Shown: positions 53,169-62,128 of the stretch, piece after piece
How positions within the stretch are numbered: the first letter of the stretch is position 1
Layout of the letters: every line of letters begins with the position of its first letter
NCBI GenBank assembly: GCA_943912265.1
Contig: CALTTS010000002.1
Span: forward strand, 124,001 to 188,000
Direction: 5' to 3'
DNA from: an uncultured Xanthomonas sp.
GTDB lineage: Bacteria; Pseudomonadota; Gammaproteobacteria; Xanthomonadales; Xanthomonadaceae
DNA: 64,000 nucleotides
Position numbers and translations under genes: made by a program
Notes under the pieces: model-generated
Seen by the model: only the letters and a program-made list of their open reading frames with translations
What the model was told of the DNA's origin: nothing
Database searches by the model: none

Positions 53169-53211
53169 GCTTGCCAAGGCAAGCAAACGCGAGCGCGCGT
53201 TCCCGGTTTTT
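53169..53211 (+). terminator. Double hairpin, probable terminator of the response-regulator gene
   Basis: GCTTGCC/GGCAAGC (53169-53184, two-base loop) is followed at once by AACGCG/CGCGTT (53186-53201, AGCG loop). CCCGG and then TTTTT follow. The second stem with its T-run fits an intrinsic terminator for the transcript from the left. Confidence 0.55.
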
Positions 53212-53761
53212 CTTGTCAATTCACCTGCCATGTCGTTGATAGGTTGCGGCTGGGGCGATAAGAGTTTCCATGCCGGGGACGTTCATCTCCGCTGGTCGGA
53301 GCAGGTCCGGTTGTCAAATGGACAATTGGCGATCGGCGATCGGACTGCGACAGGTCAAACGAATGGCTGTCTCGTCCTGCCCGGACTGGCATGCATTTGG
53401 GAGCTCCCCCGTACCCCATCTCCAGCACGAGACTCATGGTGGCGGCCTTGGGTATCGGTGCCACTGGGTGCCGGATATTTCAGGCAGGGAAACAACCTAT
53501 TTTCCGGCCCGCGCCACATGGGCGAGGGTCACTTGATCACGCTGCAAAAGAAGTCGGAATGAAGGCCGAGATCCATGGATCCTTTTGCACAAAAAATATC
53601 CATGTGGAAAACGAAATGTTGATCTGCTTAATCACCTCTCTCCAGGGGGCAGGAAATGACGACCGAACTTGACTGCGCACTGCGCGTCCAATCACGTCCG
53701 GGGGAAAAGGATCAGTGTGCATTTGTTCTGGAAGCGGACTCTTGTCCCAGTCCCCCCATTG

Positions 53762-54490
53762 TCAACCCTGCCCCACCCGCGCCAAATCCCCGAGCAGTTG
53801 CCATGAGCGCAGGCCTTGCGGTCCGAGGTGGTGCGACAGCACCCCGCGCAAGGCCAACCGCAGCCCCGCCAGTTCGCCCGACGCCGGCATTTCGTCGGCG
53901 GCCAGCGCCAGCAGCGCGCTGCCGGTGACCAGCCGGTTGCGGTCCTCGCCATCGCGTTCGCTCAGCACCCGCAACGGCCCCTGTTCCGGATCGAGACGGT
54001 AGCGCATGGCTGGATCGACAGGGCGGCCGTCAGCTTCGTGCATCCAGTCCGGGCCGACGCCGAGCGCTTCGAGCAGGTCGCGCTCGAAGCGCCGCAGCGT
54101 CCACGCCAGCGGCTCGCCGGCGCGCAGGCGCTCGCGGGTCAGCGCGTAGGCATGGTGCAGCTCGGGCAGCGGGTCCTGGCGCGGGGCCAGCCGCAGCACC
54201 AGTTCGTTGACGTAGAAACCGGCCAGCATCGTCTCGCCGGCCAGCCGGGGCGCGGCGTCCTGCGCTTCGGCCCGGCGCAGCTGGGCCAGCTCGCCGCGCT
54301 GCACGGCGTCGAACCGGATGGCCTGCAGCGGCTGCAGCGCGGCGCGCAGGGCCTGCTTGCGCGGCCCCTGCACGCCGCGCGCGAGCAGGCCGATCCTGCC
54401 GTGGTGCAGGCTCAGCGCCTCGACCAGCAGGCTGGTCTCGCGCCATGGCCGGGCATGCAGCACGAAAGCCGGCTCGTCATCGATGCGCAT
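53762..54490 (-). CDS. recO: DNA repair protein RecO
   Basis: RecO loads RecA on SSB-covered DNA together with RecR. The 242-residue protein has the N-terminal OB fold (EPAFVLHARPWRETSLLVEALSLHHGRIGLLARGVQGPRK), the strand QPLQAIRFDAVQRGELAQLRRAE, and the helical domain with GFYVNELVLRLAPRQDPLPELHHAYALTRERL. A zinc-finger Cys set is absent, as in gammaproteobacteria. It is the last gene of the rpoE-to-recO run; a 159-base gap separates it from era and holds no other feature I can name. Confidence 0.94.
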   Translation of the reverse strand: MRIDDEPAFVLHARPWRETSLLVEALSLHHGRIGLLARGVQGPRKQALRAALQPLQAIRFDAVQRGELAQLRRAEAQDAAPRLAGETMLAGFYVNELVLRLAPRQDPLPELHHAYALTRERLRAGEPLAWTLRRFERDLLEALGVGPDWMHEADGRPVDPAMRYRLDPEQGPLRVLSERDGEDRNRLVTGSALLALAADEMPASGELAGLRLALRGVLSHHLGPQGLRSWQLLGDLARVGQG

Positions 54491-54649
54491 GCACGGCCTC
54501 CCCGCGCCGCGCCGGCACCGCTCCCGTCGCCCGACAAGGGTGCCCGACCGGGTTCTCCCACGGACTGCTTAGCGCGCCGCCGTCTCCGCCGGACAGCAGG
54601 CGCCGGCTGGCCCCGTGGGCGGATGCGGGAAAGCCCATCCCGCCGGCCC

Positions 54650-55558
54650 TCAGTCGTCGTAGCCGAAGGCCTTCAGCGCGGCGGCATCGTCGGACCAGCC
54701 CTCGCGCACGCGCACCCAGGTTTCCAGGAACACCTTGGCGCCGAACAGCCGCTCCATCGATTGCCGCGCCTTGGCGCCGATGTCCTTCAGCCGGGTGCCG
54801 CCCTTGCCGATCACGATGGCCTTCTGGCCTTCGCGCTCGACCCAGATCACCGCGCCGATGCGCAGCAGCCGGCCGTCCTCGGCGAAGCGCTCGATCTCTA
54901 CCGTGGTCGCGTACGGCAGCTCCTCGCCGAGCTGGCGCATCAGCTGCTCGCGCACCAGCTCGCCGGCGAGGAACCGCTGGCTGCGGTCGGTGATCTCGTC
55001 CTCGCCGAACATCGGCTCGTTCTCGGGCAGCAGCGCCAGGACGTCCTTCGTCAGCGCCTCCAGCCCCTTGCGCTTGAGCGCGGACAGCGGGTGCACGGCG
55101 GCGAACTCGCGCCCGTCGGCCACCTCGGCCAGGAACGGCAGCAGCACGCTCTTGTCCTTGAGCCGGTCGACCTTGTTGACCACCAGCACCACCGGCACCC
55201 CGGCGTCGTGGAGCACGTTGTAGGCCAGCGTGTCCTCCTCGTCCCAGCGCCCGGCCTCGATGACCAGCAGCGCCGCGTCCACGCCTTCCAGCGCGCCGCG
55301 CGCGGCGCGGTTCATCACCCGGCTCATCGCCGAGGCCTTGAACCTGCCCTGCTCGCGGTGCAGGCCGGGCGTGTCCACCAGCACGATCTGCCCGTCCGGG
55401 AAGCTGGCGATGCCGAGCAGCCGGTGCCGCGTGGTCTGCGGCCGGCTGGAGACGATGCTGACCTTGGCGCCGACGAGGGCATTGGTCAGGGTGGACTTGC
55501 CCACGTTGGGGCGACCGATCACGGCGACGCTGCCGCAGCGGTAGGGCGTCTGGCTCAC
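54650..55558 (-). CDS. era: GTPase Era
   Basis: Era is the essential GTPase that binds the 3' end of 16S rRNA during 30S maturation. The 302-residue protein has G1 (GRPNVGKST), the effector region (SSRPQTTRHRLLGI), G3 (VDTPGLH) and G4 (NKVDRLK). The KH domain contains AIVIGKGGTRLKDIGAKAR. Start is GTG 55558, which overlaps the rnc stop (GTGA); the frame is open upstream only as a shadow. Order rnc-era is conserved. Confidence 0.97.
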   Translation of the reverse strand: MSQTPYRCGSVAVIGRPNVGKSTLTNALVGAKVSIVSSRPQTTRHRLLGIASFPDGQIVLVDTPGLHREQGRFKASAMSRVMNRAARGALEGVDAALLVIEAGRWDEEDTLAYNVLHDAGVPVVLVVNKVDRLKDKSVLLPFLAEVADGREFAAVHPLSALKRKGLEALTKDVLALLPENEPMFGEDEITDRSQRFLAGELVREQLMRQLGEELPYATTVEIERFAEDGRLLRIGAVIWVEREGQKAIVIGKGGTRLKDIGAKARQSMERLFGAKVFLETWVRVREGWSDDAAALKAFGYDD

Positions 55559-56241
55559 TTGCGCTTGTCCAGTTGTTCGAGGATGGCGGCCGCGGCGTGC
55601 TGCTCGGCCAGACGGCGGGAACTGCCCTCGCCTTCGGCGCTCAGCGCCGGCTCGCCAAGCGAGCAGCGGGCGCGGAACACCTTGGCGTGGTCGTCCCCGG
55701 TTTCGGAAACCAGTTCGTAGGCCGGCAGCACGTGCTGGCGCGCCTGCAGCCATTCCTGCAGGCGGGTCTTGGCGTCCTTCTCCGGCCTGCCGACCGGCAG
55801 CGCGGCGAGCATCGGCTCGAACCACGGCAGCACGGCGGCGCGGCAGGTGGCGAAGTCGCTGTCCAGATAGATGGCGGCAACGACGGCTTCCACCGCGTCG
55901 GCGATGGTGGATTCGCGGCGGTGACCGCCGGACTTCATCTCGCCCGGGCCCATCTTCAGCGCGACGCCGAGGTCGAGCCGGCGGGCGATTCCGGCCAGCG
56001 CGGACTCGCGCACCAGTTCGGCGCGGGCGCGGGTCAGCACGCCCTCGTCGGCCTTCGGCCAGCGCCGGAACAGCGCCTCGGCGATGAACTGGTTGACCAG
56101 ACTGTCGCCGAGGAACTCCAGGCGCTCGTTGTGCGGCGCACCGGCGCTGCGGTGGGTCAGCGCCTGCGCCAGCAGCGCAGGGTCGGCGAAGCGGTGGCCG
56201 ATCCGGCCCTCCGCCCGCCGCAGGGCGTCATTCTCCGGCAC
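55555..56241 (-). CDS. rnc: Ribonuclease III
   Basis: RNase III cleaves double-stranded RNA in rRNA and mRNA processing. The 228-residue protein has the catalytic signature NERLEFLGDSLVN and the second acidic site DAVEAVVAAIYLD. A C-terminal dsRNA-binding domain follows (DAKTRLQEWLQA; GEGSSRRLAEQHAAAAIL). Start is GTG 56241, placing the first 14 bases inside the end of the DUF4845 gene. It overlaps era by 4 bases. Confidence 0.97.
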   Translation of the reverse strand: MPENDALRRAEGRIGHRFADPALLAQALTHRSAGAPHNERLEFLGDSLVNQFIAEALFRRWPKADEGVLTRARAELVRESALAGIARRLDLGVALKMGPGEMKSGGHRRESTIADAVEAVVAAIYLDSDFATCRAAVLPWFEPMLAALPVGRPEKDAKTRLQEWLQARQHVLPAYELVSETGDDHAKVFRARCSLGEPALSAEGEGSSRRLAEQHAAAAILEQLDKRK

Positions 56242-56614
56242 CGGCCTTCAGATCCTGGTGAGCCTCGAATTTGCCGACCACGTCGAGATTGGCGATCAAC
56301 GGCCTGCGCACTTCGTAGGCCACCGACATCCGCCAGCCGCCGTCCACCCGGTCGAACTTGAGGTCGGACGGCTTGACGTTGTCCGAGTAGTTGACGTCGA
56401 GCCGCTTGGCAAACAGCTCCCGCACCTTCTCCGGCTCCATGCTGGCGCCGGTGGACGTCTCGCTGGCGATGCCCTTCAGCACCATGCGGATCGAGTAGTA
56501 CTCCTCGTACATCGGGAACAGCTTCATGCCGACGTAGAGCGCGAAGCCGACCACTGCCAGCACCACGATGAACGACATCAGCGTCATGCCGTCCTGATTG
56601 CGCCTGAGCTTCAT
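56228..56614 (-). CDS. DUF4845 membrane protein
   Basis: A 128-residue protein with one N-terminal membrane helix (MSFIVVLAVVGFALYVGMKLF) and a small periplasmic domain. The N-terminus (RRNQDGMTLMSF) resembles a type IV prepilin leader but lacks the Glu at position 5 after the Gly, so processing as a pilin is unlikely. The family is regularly found between lepB and rnc in gammaproteobacteria. Function is unknown; a role with signal peptidase or assembly of envelope proteins is a guess from position. Confidence 0.9.
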   Translation of the reverse strand: MKLRRNQDGMTLMSFIVVLAVVGFALYVGMKLFPMYEEYYSIRMVLKGIASETSTGASMEPEKVRELFAKRLDVNYSDNVKPSDLKFDRVDGGWRMSVAYEVRRPLIANLDVVGKFEAHQDLKAGAGE

Positions 56615-56650
56615 GAGTGTCCCCTCAATGCCGATGAACCACGGTGGAAG

Positions 56651-57451
56651 TCAGTTGATCCGCGAACCGATCCGCGACGGGTCGAACCCGTCCTTGCACA
56701 GCCAGCCGCTGCAGTTGAGCCAGATCAGGAACGCCTTGCCGCGCAGATTGGCCTCGGGCAGGAAATGGGTCAACGTCCAGAACCGGCTGTCCTCGCTGTT
56801 GTCGCGGTTGTCGCCCATCACGAAATAGCTGCCCGCCGGCACCGTCCAGTCGCCCTGCCCGGCCGGGTTGGCCTGGCCCAGCCATTCCAGCTCGGTGTGC
56901 GGTCGGCCCGGCAGTTCCTCGCGCAGCAGCGCCGCGCCGGTTTCGGCCGCGCCGCGGCCGCTGCCGACGTAATCGCCCAGCCTGGCGTAGGTCATCGGCT
57001 TGCCGTTGAGGTACAGCGTGTCGCCGTGGAAGCCGACATGGTCGCCGGGCAGGCCGATCACCCGCTTGATCCAGTTCTCGTCCGGCGCGTGCGGCGGCTT
57101 GAACACCACCACGTCGCCGCGCGCGGGTTCGCCCAGCGGCACGATCTTGGTGTTGGTGATCGGCAGGCGCAGGCCGTAGGCGAACTTGTTGACCAGGATG
57201 AAATCGCCGACCAGCAGGTTCGGCATCATCGAGCTGGACGGGATCTTGTACGGCTCGGCCACGAAGCTGCGCAGGATCAGCACGATCGCCAGCACCGGGA
57301 AGAACGCCTTGGAGTAGTCGATGATTACCGGCTCCTCGTCGAGCAGGCCGGCGTTGGCCGCGCGGCGCTTGGCCAGGAACAGCTTGTCGGCCAGCCACAC
57401 CAGGCCCGAGCCCAGGGTCAGCACGACGAGGATGATTTCAAACCATTTCAT
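56651..57451 (-). CDS. lepB: Signal peptidase I
   Basis: LepB removes signal peptides of exported proteins. The 266-residue protein has two N-terminal membrane helices (WFEIILVVLTLGSGLVWLA; AFFPVLAIVLILRSFVA). The catalytic Ser is in PSSSMMPNLLVGD and the Lys is in NWIKRVIGLPGDHV. The late motif FVMGDNRDNSEDSR is intact. It lies between lepA and the DUF4845 gene. Confidence 0.97.
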   Translation of the reverse strand: MKWFEIILVVLTLGSGLVWLADKLFLAKRRAANAGLLDEEPVIIDYSKAFFPVLAIVLILRSFVAEPYKIPSSSMMPNLLVGDFILVNKFAYGLRLPITNTKIVPLGEPARGDVVVFKPPHAPDENWIKRVIGLPGDHVGFHGDTLYLNGKPMTYARLGDYVGSGRGAAETGAALLREELPGRPHTELEWLGQANPAGQGDWTVPAGSYFVMGDNRDNSEDSRFWTLTHFLPEANLRGKAFLIWLNCSGWLCKDGFDPSRIGSRIN

Positions 57452-57544
57452 TCGGATTCCTTGCGCCGGGGTTCCGGTTCGAGGTTGCGGTTCGAGTGGC
57501 CGCCAGCATGGCACGACGGCCGCCGGCCGACATCACCTGCGGCA

Positions 57545-59350
57545 TCACTTGTCCACCTGCAGCACGGCGAGGAAGGCCTCCTGCGGGATCTCCACCCGGC
57601 CGACCTGCTTCATGCGCTTCTTGCCTTCCTTCTGCTTCTCCAGCAGTTTCTTCTTGCGCGAGACGTCGCCGCCGTAGCACTTGGCCAGCACGTTCTTGCG
57701 CATCGCCTTGACCGTGGAGCGGGCGATGATCTGCGAGCCCACCGCGGCCTGGATGGCCACGTCGAACATCTGCCGCGGGATCAGGTCCTTCATCTTCTCG
57801 CACAACTCGCGGCCGCGGCGGTCGGCCTGGCTGCGGTGCACGATCAGGCTCAGCGCATCGACCCGGTCGCCGTTGATCAGTGTGTCCAGGCGCACGAACG
57901 GCCCGCCCTGGAAGCGCACGAAGTGGTAGTCCAGCGAGGCGTAGCCGCGGCTGACCGACTTGAGCTTGTCGAAGAAGTCCAGCACCACCTCGGCCATTGG
58001 CAGCTCGTAGCTGATCTGCACCTGGCTGGCCATGTACTGGATGCCGAGCTGCACGCCGCGCTTTTCCTCGCACAGCTTGATGATGTTGCCGATGTAGGCT
58101 TCCGGCGTGAGGATGTTGGCGCGGATGATCGGCTCGCGCACTTCCTCGATGTGGTTCACCGGCGGCAGCTTGGCCGGGTTGTCCAGCGAGACCACGCTGC
58201 CGTCGGTCTTGAGCACCTCGTACACCACCGTCGGCGCGGTGGAAATCAGGTCCAGGTCGTACTCGCGCTCCAGCCGCTCCTGCACGATCTCCATGTGCAG
58301 CATGCCGAGGAAGCCGCAGCGGAAGCCGAAGCCCATCGCCTCGGAGCTTTCCGGCTCGAAGCGCAACGCGGCGTCGTTCAGGCGCAGCTTCTCCAGCGCC
58401 TCGCGCAGCGCCGGGTAGTCCTGCGCGTCCACCGGGAACAGGCCGGCGAACACCCGCGGCTGCATTTCCTGGAAGCCCGGCAGCGGCGCCGGCGCCGGAT
58501 CGCCCGCGGCGGTGAGGGTGTCGCCCACCGGCGCGCCGTGCACGTCCTTGATGCTGGCCGTGACCCAGCCCACCTCGCCGGCGCGCAGCTGCGGCAACAC
58601 CTTGCGCTTGGGCGTGAACACGCCCACGGCATCGACCTGGTGCACGCGGCCGGTGGACATCACCAGCAGCTTGTCGCCGGACTTGATGCCGCCCTGCATC
58701 ACCCGCACCAGCGACACCACGCCGAGGTAGTTGTCGAACCACGAGTCGATGATCAGCGCCTGCAGCTTGTCGGTGTCGCGCGGCTGCGGCGGCGGGATGC
58801 GCTGGACGATGGCTTCCAGCACCGCGTCCACGTTCTGCCCGGTCTTGGCGCTGACCGGGATCGCGTCGGTGGCGTCGATGCCGATCACCGCCTCGATCTC
58901 GGCCTTGGCGCGGTCGATGTCGGCGGTGGGCAGGTCGATCTTGTTCAGCACCGGCACCACTTCCAGGCCCTGCTCCACCGCGGTGTAGCAGTTGGCCACC
59001 GACTGCGCTTCCACGCCCTGGGCGGCGTCGACCACCAGCAGCGCGCCCTCGCAGGCGGCCAGCGAGCGGCTGACCTCGTAGCTGAAGTCCACGTGGCCGG
59101 GGGTGTCGATGAAGTTGAGCTGGTAGGTCTGCCCGTCCTTGGCGGTGTACGGCAGCGACACCGACTGCGCCTTGATGGTGATGCCGCGCTCGCGCTCGAT
59201 CGGGTTGGAGTCGAGCACCTGCGCCTCCATCTCGCGCGCCTCGAGGCCGCCGCAGAGCTGGATGATCCGGTCGGCCAGGGTGGACTTGCCGTGGTCGACG
59301 TGGGCGATGATGGAGAAGTTGCGGATGTTCCGCATCGATTCGGAGGACAT
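57545..59350 (-). CDS. lepA: Elongation factor 4 (LepA)
   Basis: LepA is a ribosomal GTPase that can back-translocate or aid initiation. The 601-residue protein has G1 AHVDHGKST, DTPGHVDFSYEVSR, NKIDLP and the LepA-specific C-terminus (KCYGGDVSRKKKLLEKQKEGKKRM, ending VLQVDK). The sequence is extremely close to xanthomonad LepA as I recall it. MSSESMRN at 59350 is used; MRN at 59335 is a second possible start. Confidence 0.98.
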   Translation of the reverse strand: MSSESMRNIRNFSIIAHVDHGKSTLADRIIQLCGGLEAREMEAQVLDSNPIERERGITIKAQSVSLPYTAKDGQTYQLNFIDTPGHVDFSYEVSRSLAACEGALLVVDAAQGVEAQSVANCYTAVEQGLEVVPVLNKIDLPTADIDRAKAEIEAVIGIDATDAIPVSAKTGQNVDAVLEAIVQRIPPPQPRDTDKLQALIIDSWFDNYLGVVSLVRVMQGGIKSGDKLLVMSTGRVHQVDAVGVFTPKRKVLPQLRAGEVGWVTASIKDVHGAPVGDTLTAAGDPAPAPLPGFQEMQPRVFAGLFPVDAQDYPALREALEKLRLNDAALRFEPESSEAMGFGFRCGFLGMLHMEIVQERLEREYDLDLISTAPTVVYEVLKTDGSVVSLDNPAKLPPVNHIEEVREPIIRANILTPEAYIGNIIKLCEEKRGVQLGIQYMASQVQISYELPMAEVVLDFFDKLKSVSRGYASLDYHFVRFQGGPFVRLDTLINGDRVDALSLIVHRSQADRRGRELCEKMKDLIPRQMFDVAIQAAVGSQIIARSTVKAMRKNVLAKCYGGDVSRKKKLLEKQKEGKKRMKQVGRVEIPQEAFLAVLQVDK

Positions 59351-59517
59351 GAGGTGGGCGGCGGCGCAACCGTCGTCAGGATAACGGGGCATTATCGCAC
59401 GCCGCCGCGCCGCACCGGCCGCCCCGGAAGTTCCGGGCTGCCCGGCAGGCGCGAATCCGCCCGGCATCGCCGCGGATGCCGGGCGGACGGGAAGCCGGCT
59501 CAGGGGGCTCCGCGTGC

Positions 59518-61062
59518 TCAGCGCTTGGGCACGGTGACCGCCACGAACGTGGTCTGGGACTGGTAGCGCACCAGCAGCATCACCACGTCGCCCGGCCTGG
59601 CGCCGCGCACGAGGCGGTTCAGCTCGGCCACGCTGCCCACCGGGGCATTGCCGACGCGCAGGATCACCATGCCCGGCGCCAGCCGCACGTCGCTGTCCAG
59701 GCTCGGCGACACGCGAGTGATGCGCACGCCCTCGCCGGGGTTCAGACCCAGCTGGCGGCGGGCCGGCGCATCCAGATCGGCCACGCCCAGGCCGAGCACG
59801 CTCTCGGCGCTGGCCGCCGCCGCGGGGCCGGCGGTGGCCTCCGCCGCATCGTCATCGCCGTCGGCCGCAGCCGTGTCGCGCTGGTTGTCGAGCACCGCGT
59901 TCACCGTGCGCGGCTTGCCGTCGCGGACGATGCCCAGCGCCACCTTCGAACCCGGCGCCAGCGTGCCGATCAGCGGCGGCAGGTCGGAACTGGTGCCGAC
60001 CGGCTTGCCGTTCACGGCCGTGATCACGTCGCCGACCTGCAGGCCGGCCTTGGCCGCCGCGCTGCCGGCGGTCACGTCGCTGACCAGTGCGCCGCCGGTA
60101 TCGGGCAGGCCGAAGCCCCGGGCCCGGTCCGGCGTGATCTCCTGCACTGCCACGCCCAGCTGGCCGCGGCTGACCTTGCCGGTCTTCTTGATCTGCTCGA
60201 CCGCGTTCATCGCCAGGTCGATCGGGATCGCGAAGCTGATGCCCATGTAGCCGCCGGACATCGAGAAGATCTGCGAATTGATGCCCACCGCCTCGCCGCG
60301 CGTGTTCAGCAGCGGGCCGCCGGAATTGCCCTGGTTGATCGGCACGTCGGTCTGGATGAACGGCACGTAGGCCTGATCGGCACCGGTGCTGCGGCCGAGC
60401 GCGCTGACGATGCCGGCGGTGACCGAGTGATCCAGCCCCAGCGGCGAGCCGATGGCCACCACCCACTGCCCCGGCTTGAGCGAGCCGGAATCGCCGATGC
60501 GCACCGTGGGCAGGCCGCTGGCGTCGATCTTCAGCAAGGCCACGTCGTACTGCTTGTCGCTGCCCACCACCTTGGCCTTGAGCACGCGGCGGTCGGCCAG
60601 CTTGACCGTCACCTCGTCGGCACCGTCGATGACGTGGTGGTTGGTCAGCACGTAGCCGTCGGGCGAAATGACGAAACCCGAGCCGAGCGACTTGCCGCCG
60701 CGGCTGCCCGGCGAAGGCACGCGCCCGTTCGGGCCGGGGAAATCCGGGCCGAAGAAGCGGCGGAAGAAATCCGGGATCTCGTCATCACCGGCCGTCTGCG
60801 CGCGCGAAGCCGGCTTGGGGTCGATCTTGGCCTCGACATTGACCACGCCAGGGCTGACCTGTTCGACCAGACCGGTGAAATCCGGCAGGCCGGTCACCAG
60901 TTGCGGCGCCGGGGCTTTCGGCGCTGCCAGACTGGCCTGCGCGGCCGACGGTGCCTGCGCGCAGGCCGCCAGCGGCAGAGTCAGCATCATAAGGCTCAGC
61001 AAGCCGTGGCGGACATGCCGCGGAACGGGGCTGGCGGAACGGACGGAACGGGCTGGGGTCAT
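59518..61062 (-). CDS. mucD: Periplasmic serine endoprotease DegP/MucD-like
   Basis: A 514-residue HtrA-family protease of the envelope. The signal sequence has a possible lipobox (TLPLAAC), so either a soluble periplasmic or a lipid-anchored form is possible. The triad is His in LTNHHVIDGADE, Asp in KQYDVALLKID and Ser in QGNSGGPLLN. Two PDZ domains follow (about 300-390 and 425-510), with an Ala/Asp-rich linker. Following rpoE and rseA it matches MucD, the protease that keeps the sigma-E response in check. The 160-base upstream gap holds a good Shine-Dalgarno (AGGAGG) and nothing else I can name. Confidence 0.95.
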   Translation of the reverse strand: MTPARSVRSASPVPRHVRHGLLSLMMLTLPLAACAQAPSAAQASLAAPKAPAPQLVTGLPDFTGLVEQVSPGVVNVEAKIDPKPASRAQTAGDDEIPDFFRRFFGPDFPGPNGRVPSPGSRGGKSLGSGFVISPDGYVLTNHHVIDGADEVTVKLADRRVLKAKVVGSDKQYDVALLKIDASGLPTVRIGDSGSLKPGQWVVAIGSPLGLDHSVTAGIVSALGRSTGADQAYVPFIQTDVPINQGNSGGPLLNTRGEAVGINSQIFSMSGGYMGISFAIPIDLAMNAVEQIKKTGKVSRGQLGVAVQEITPDRARGFGLPDTGGALVSDVTAGSAAAKAGLQVGDVITAVNGKPVGTSSDLPPLIGTLAPGSKVALGIVRDGKPRTVNAVLDNQRDTAAADGDDDAAEATAGPAAAASAESVLGLGVADLDAPARRQLGLNPGEGVRITRVSPSLDSDVRLAPGMVILRVGNAPVGSVAELNRLVRGARPGDVVMLLVRYQSQTTFVAVTVPKR

Positions 61063-61222
61063 GCGGAGCCTCCTGTTTCACGAGGGAATTCACAAGGGAT
61101 TCGTCCTGACACGGGCTTTGCGCCCGAGACACGGCGAAGGCGTGATCCCGGCCGAAGCCGGAACGCGCCGTACGGAACGGGGCCACGGACCGCCACGGGC
61201 CCGGAGCCTGCACCAACGGGAA

Positions 61223-62128
61223 TCAACGCTGCGCGGAGTGATCGACCGCACGTGGCTCGCTGGCGGCGGGCAGGGTCGGCTCGAACGGGTAGAACGCCCT
61301 CCCGGCCCCCTCGCCCACCGGCGCACTGGCACTGAACGGATGCTCCGAGGCCGAGCCCAGCACGCTGCGCGGCCACGGCTTGGCATGAAGGACCGAAGGT
61401 GAAGCAAACGGACTGGCCGCCGTCGTCTCCGGCACCGGGTAAACCGGCGATGTTGCGGCATTGGCCAGCATGCGCGGCTGCTCGCGCACGGCCACGACAC
61501 GTCGTGCCGCCTGCTGGTTGCGCGTTGCGCTGCCGCGACGGAGGCCATCGGCCACCTGGCGCGAAGACGCCGCCGCCACCAGCGGCGCCGATGCGGCCGC
61601 AACGGCCTCGGCGGCGGTGGACATGCCCGGCGCGGCGACATCGTCCGCATCGGCCACGGTCTCGGTGGCAACCGGGGCCGTGGTAGCCGCCACCTGCGGC
61701 GCATCGGGACCGGGGGCTTCAGGCTCCACCCCGCCCAGATGCTGGCGGGCGACGAACAAGGCCACGGCCGCCACCGAGGCGGCCAGCGCGCCGCCGCTCC
61801 AGCGCAACCAAGCGGAAGCGCGGCGCGACGGGCGTCCCGCGCGGCTGCCGCCGGCTTGAACACATTCGGCCGCCACTGCGGCGGCAATGCGATCGGCAAA
61901 ACCCTCCGGTGCCGCACGGCATGGCGTGCGCCGCAACATGTCGCCGGCCAGCTGCCAGCGGTCGAAGCAGGCGGAAAGCTCGCGGTCGTGCCCCAGCCTG
62001 CGCAGCAGGAAGCGCGCTTCGTCGGGCGACAGTTCGCCGTCGATCAACGCCGACAACTGCCGGCGGCAATGCGCATCCAGCTTGTCCTGTGCAAGGCCTG
62101 ATTGTTCGGGAATCCGGTTATCGCTCAT
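61223..62128 (-). CDS. rseA: Anti-sigma-E factor, RseA/MucA-like
   Basis: A 301-residue membrane anti-sigma factor. The N-terminal domain (about 1-80) contains the family stretch LSALIDGELSPDEARFLLRRLGHD and WQLAGDMLRRTPCRAAPEGFADRIAAA. A single membrane helix follows (ALAASVAAVALFVARQHL, about residue 115). The long Ala/Pro-rich periplasmic part is the presumed target of regulated proteolysis. Its start (62128, or 62137) lies within the end of rpoE, so synthesis is coupled to the sigma factor it inhibits. Confidence 0.9.
   Translation of the reverse strand: MSDNRIPEQSGLAQDKLDAHCRRQLSALIDGELSPDEARFLLRRLGHDRELSACFDRWQLAGDMLRRTPCRAAPEGFADRIAAAVAAECVQAGGSRAGRPSRRASAWLRWSGGALAASVAAVALFVARQHLGGVEPEAPGPDAPQVAATTAPVATETVADADDVAAPGMSTAAEAVAAASAPLVAAASSRQVADGLRRGSATRNQQAARRVVAVREQPRMLANAATSPVYPVPETTAASPFASPSVLHAKPWPRSVLGSASEHPFSASAPVGEGAGRAFYPFEPTLPAASEPRAVDHSAQR

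Larger units (their letters stand above)
53027..53761. other. 735-base A/T-richer intergenic region without a supportable gene
   Basis: Between the response regulator and recO stops the sequence is visibly richer in A and T than the rest of the window. Several short open frames exist (for example 53230-53562 and 53391-53672 on the plus strand), but none has a recognisable product, consistent codon pattern or good ribosome-binding site. The region holds an imperfect 54-base tandem repeat, a perfect inverted repeat and a terminator-like pair of hairpins near its left end. Beyond 53300 I see nothing I can name. Confidence 0.6.

Noticed and set aside
53230..53672. Short overlapping open frames in the A/T-rich region (110, 88 and 93 codons)
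   Set aside because: They overlap one another in different frames, have no good ribosome-binding site and no recognisable motif.
56084..59566. 1160-codon open frame on the plus strand opposite rnc, lepB and lepA
   Set aside because: It crosses three well-supported genes and translates to His/Arg/Val-rich low-complexity sequence typical of an antisense shadow.
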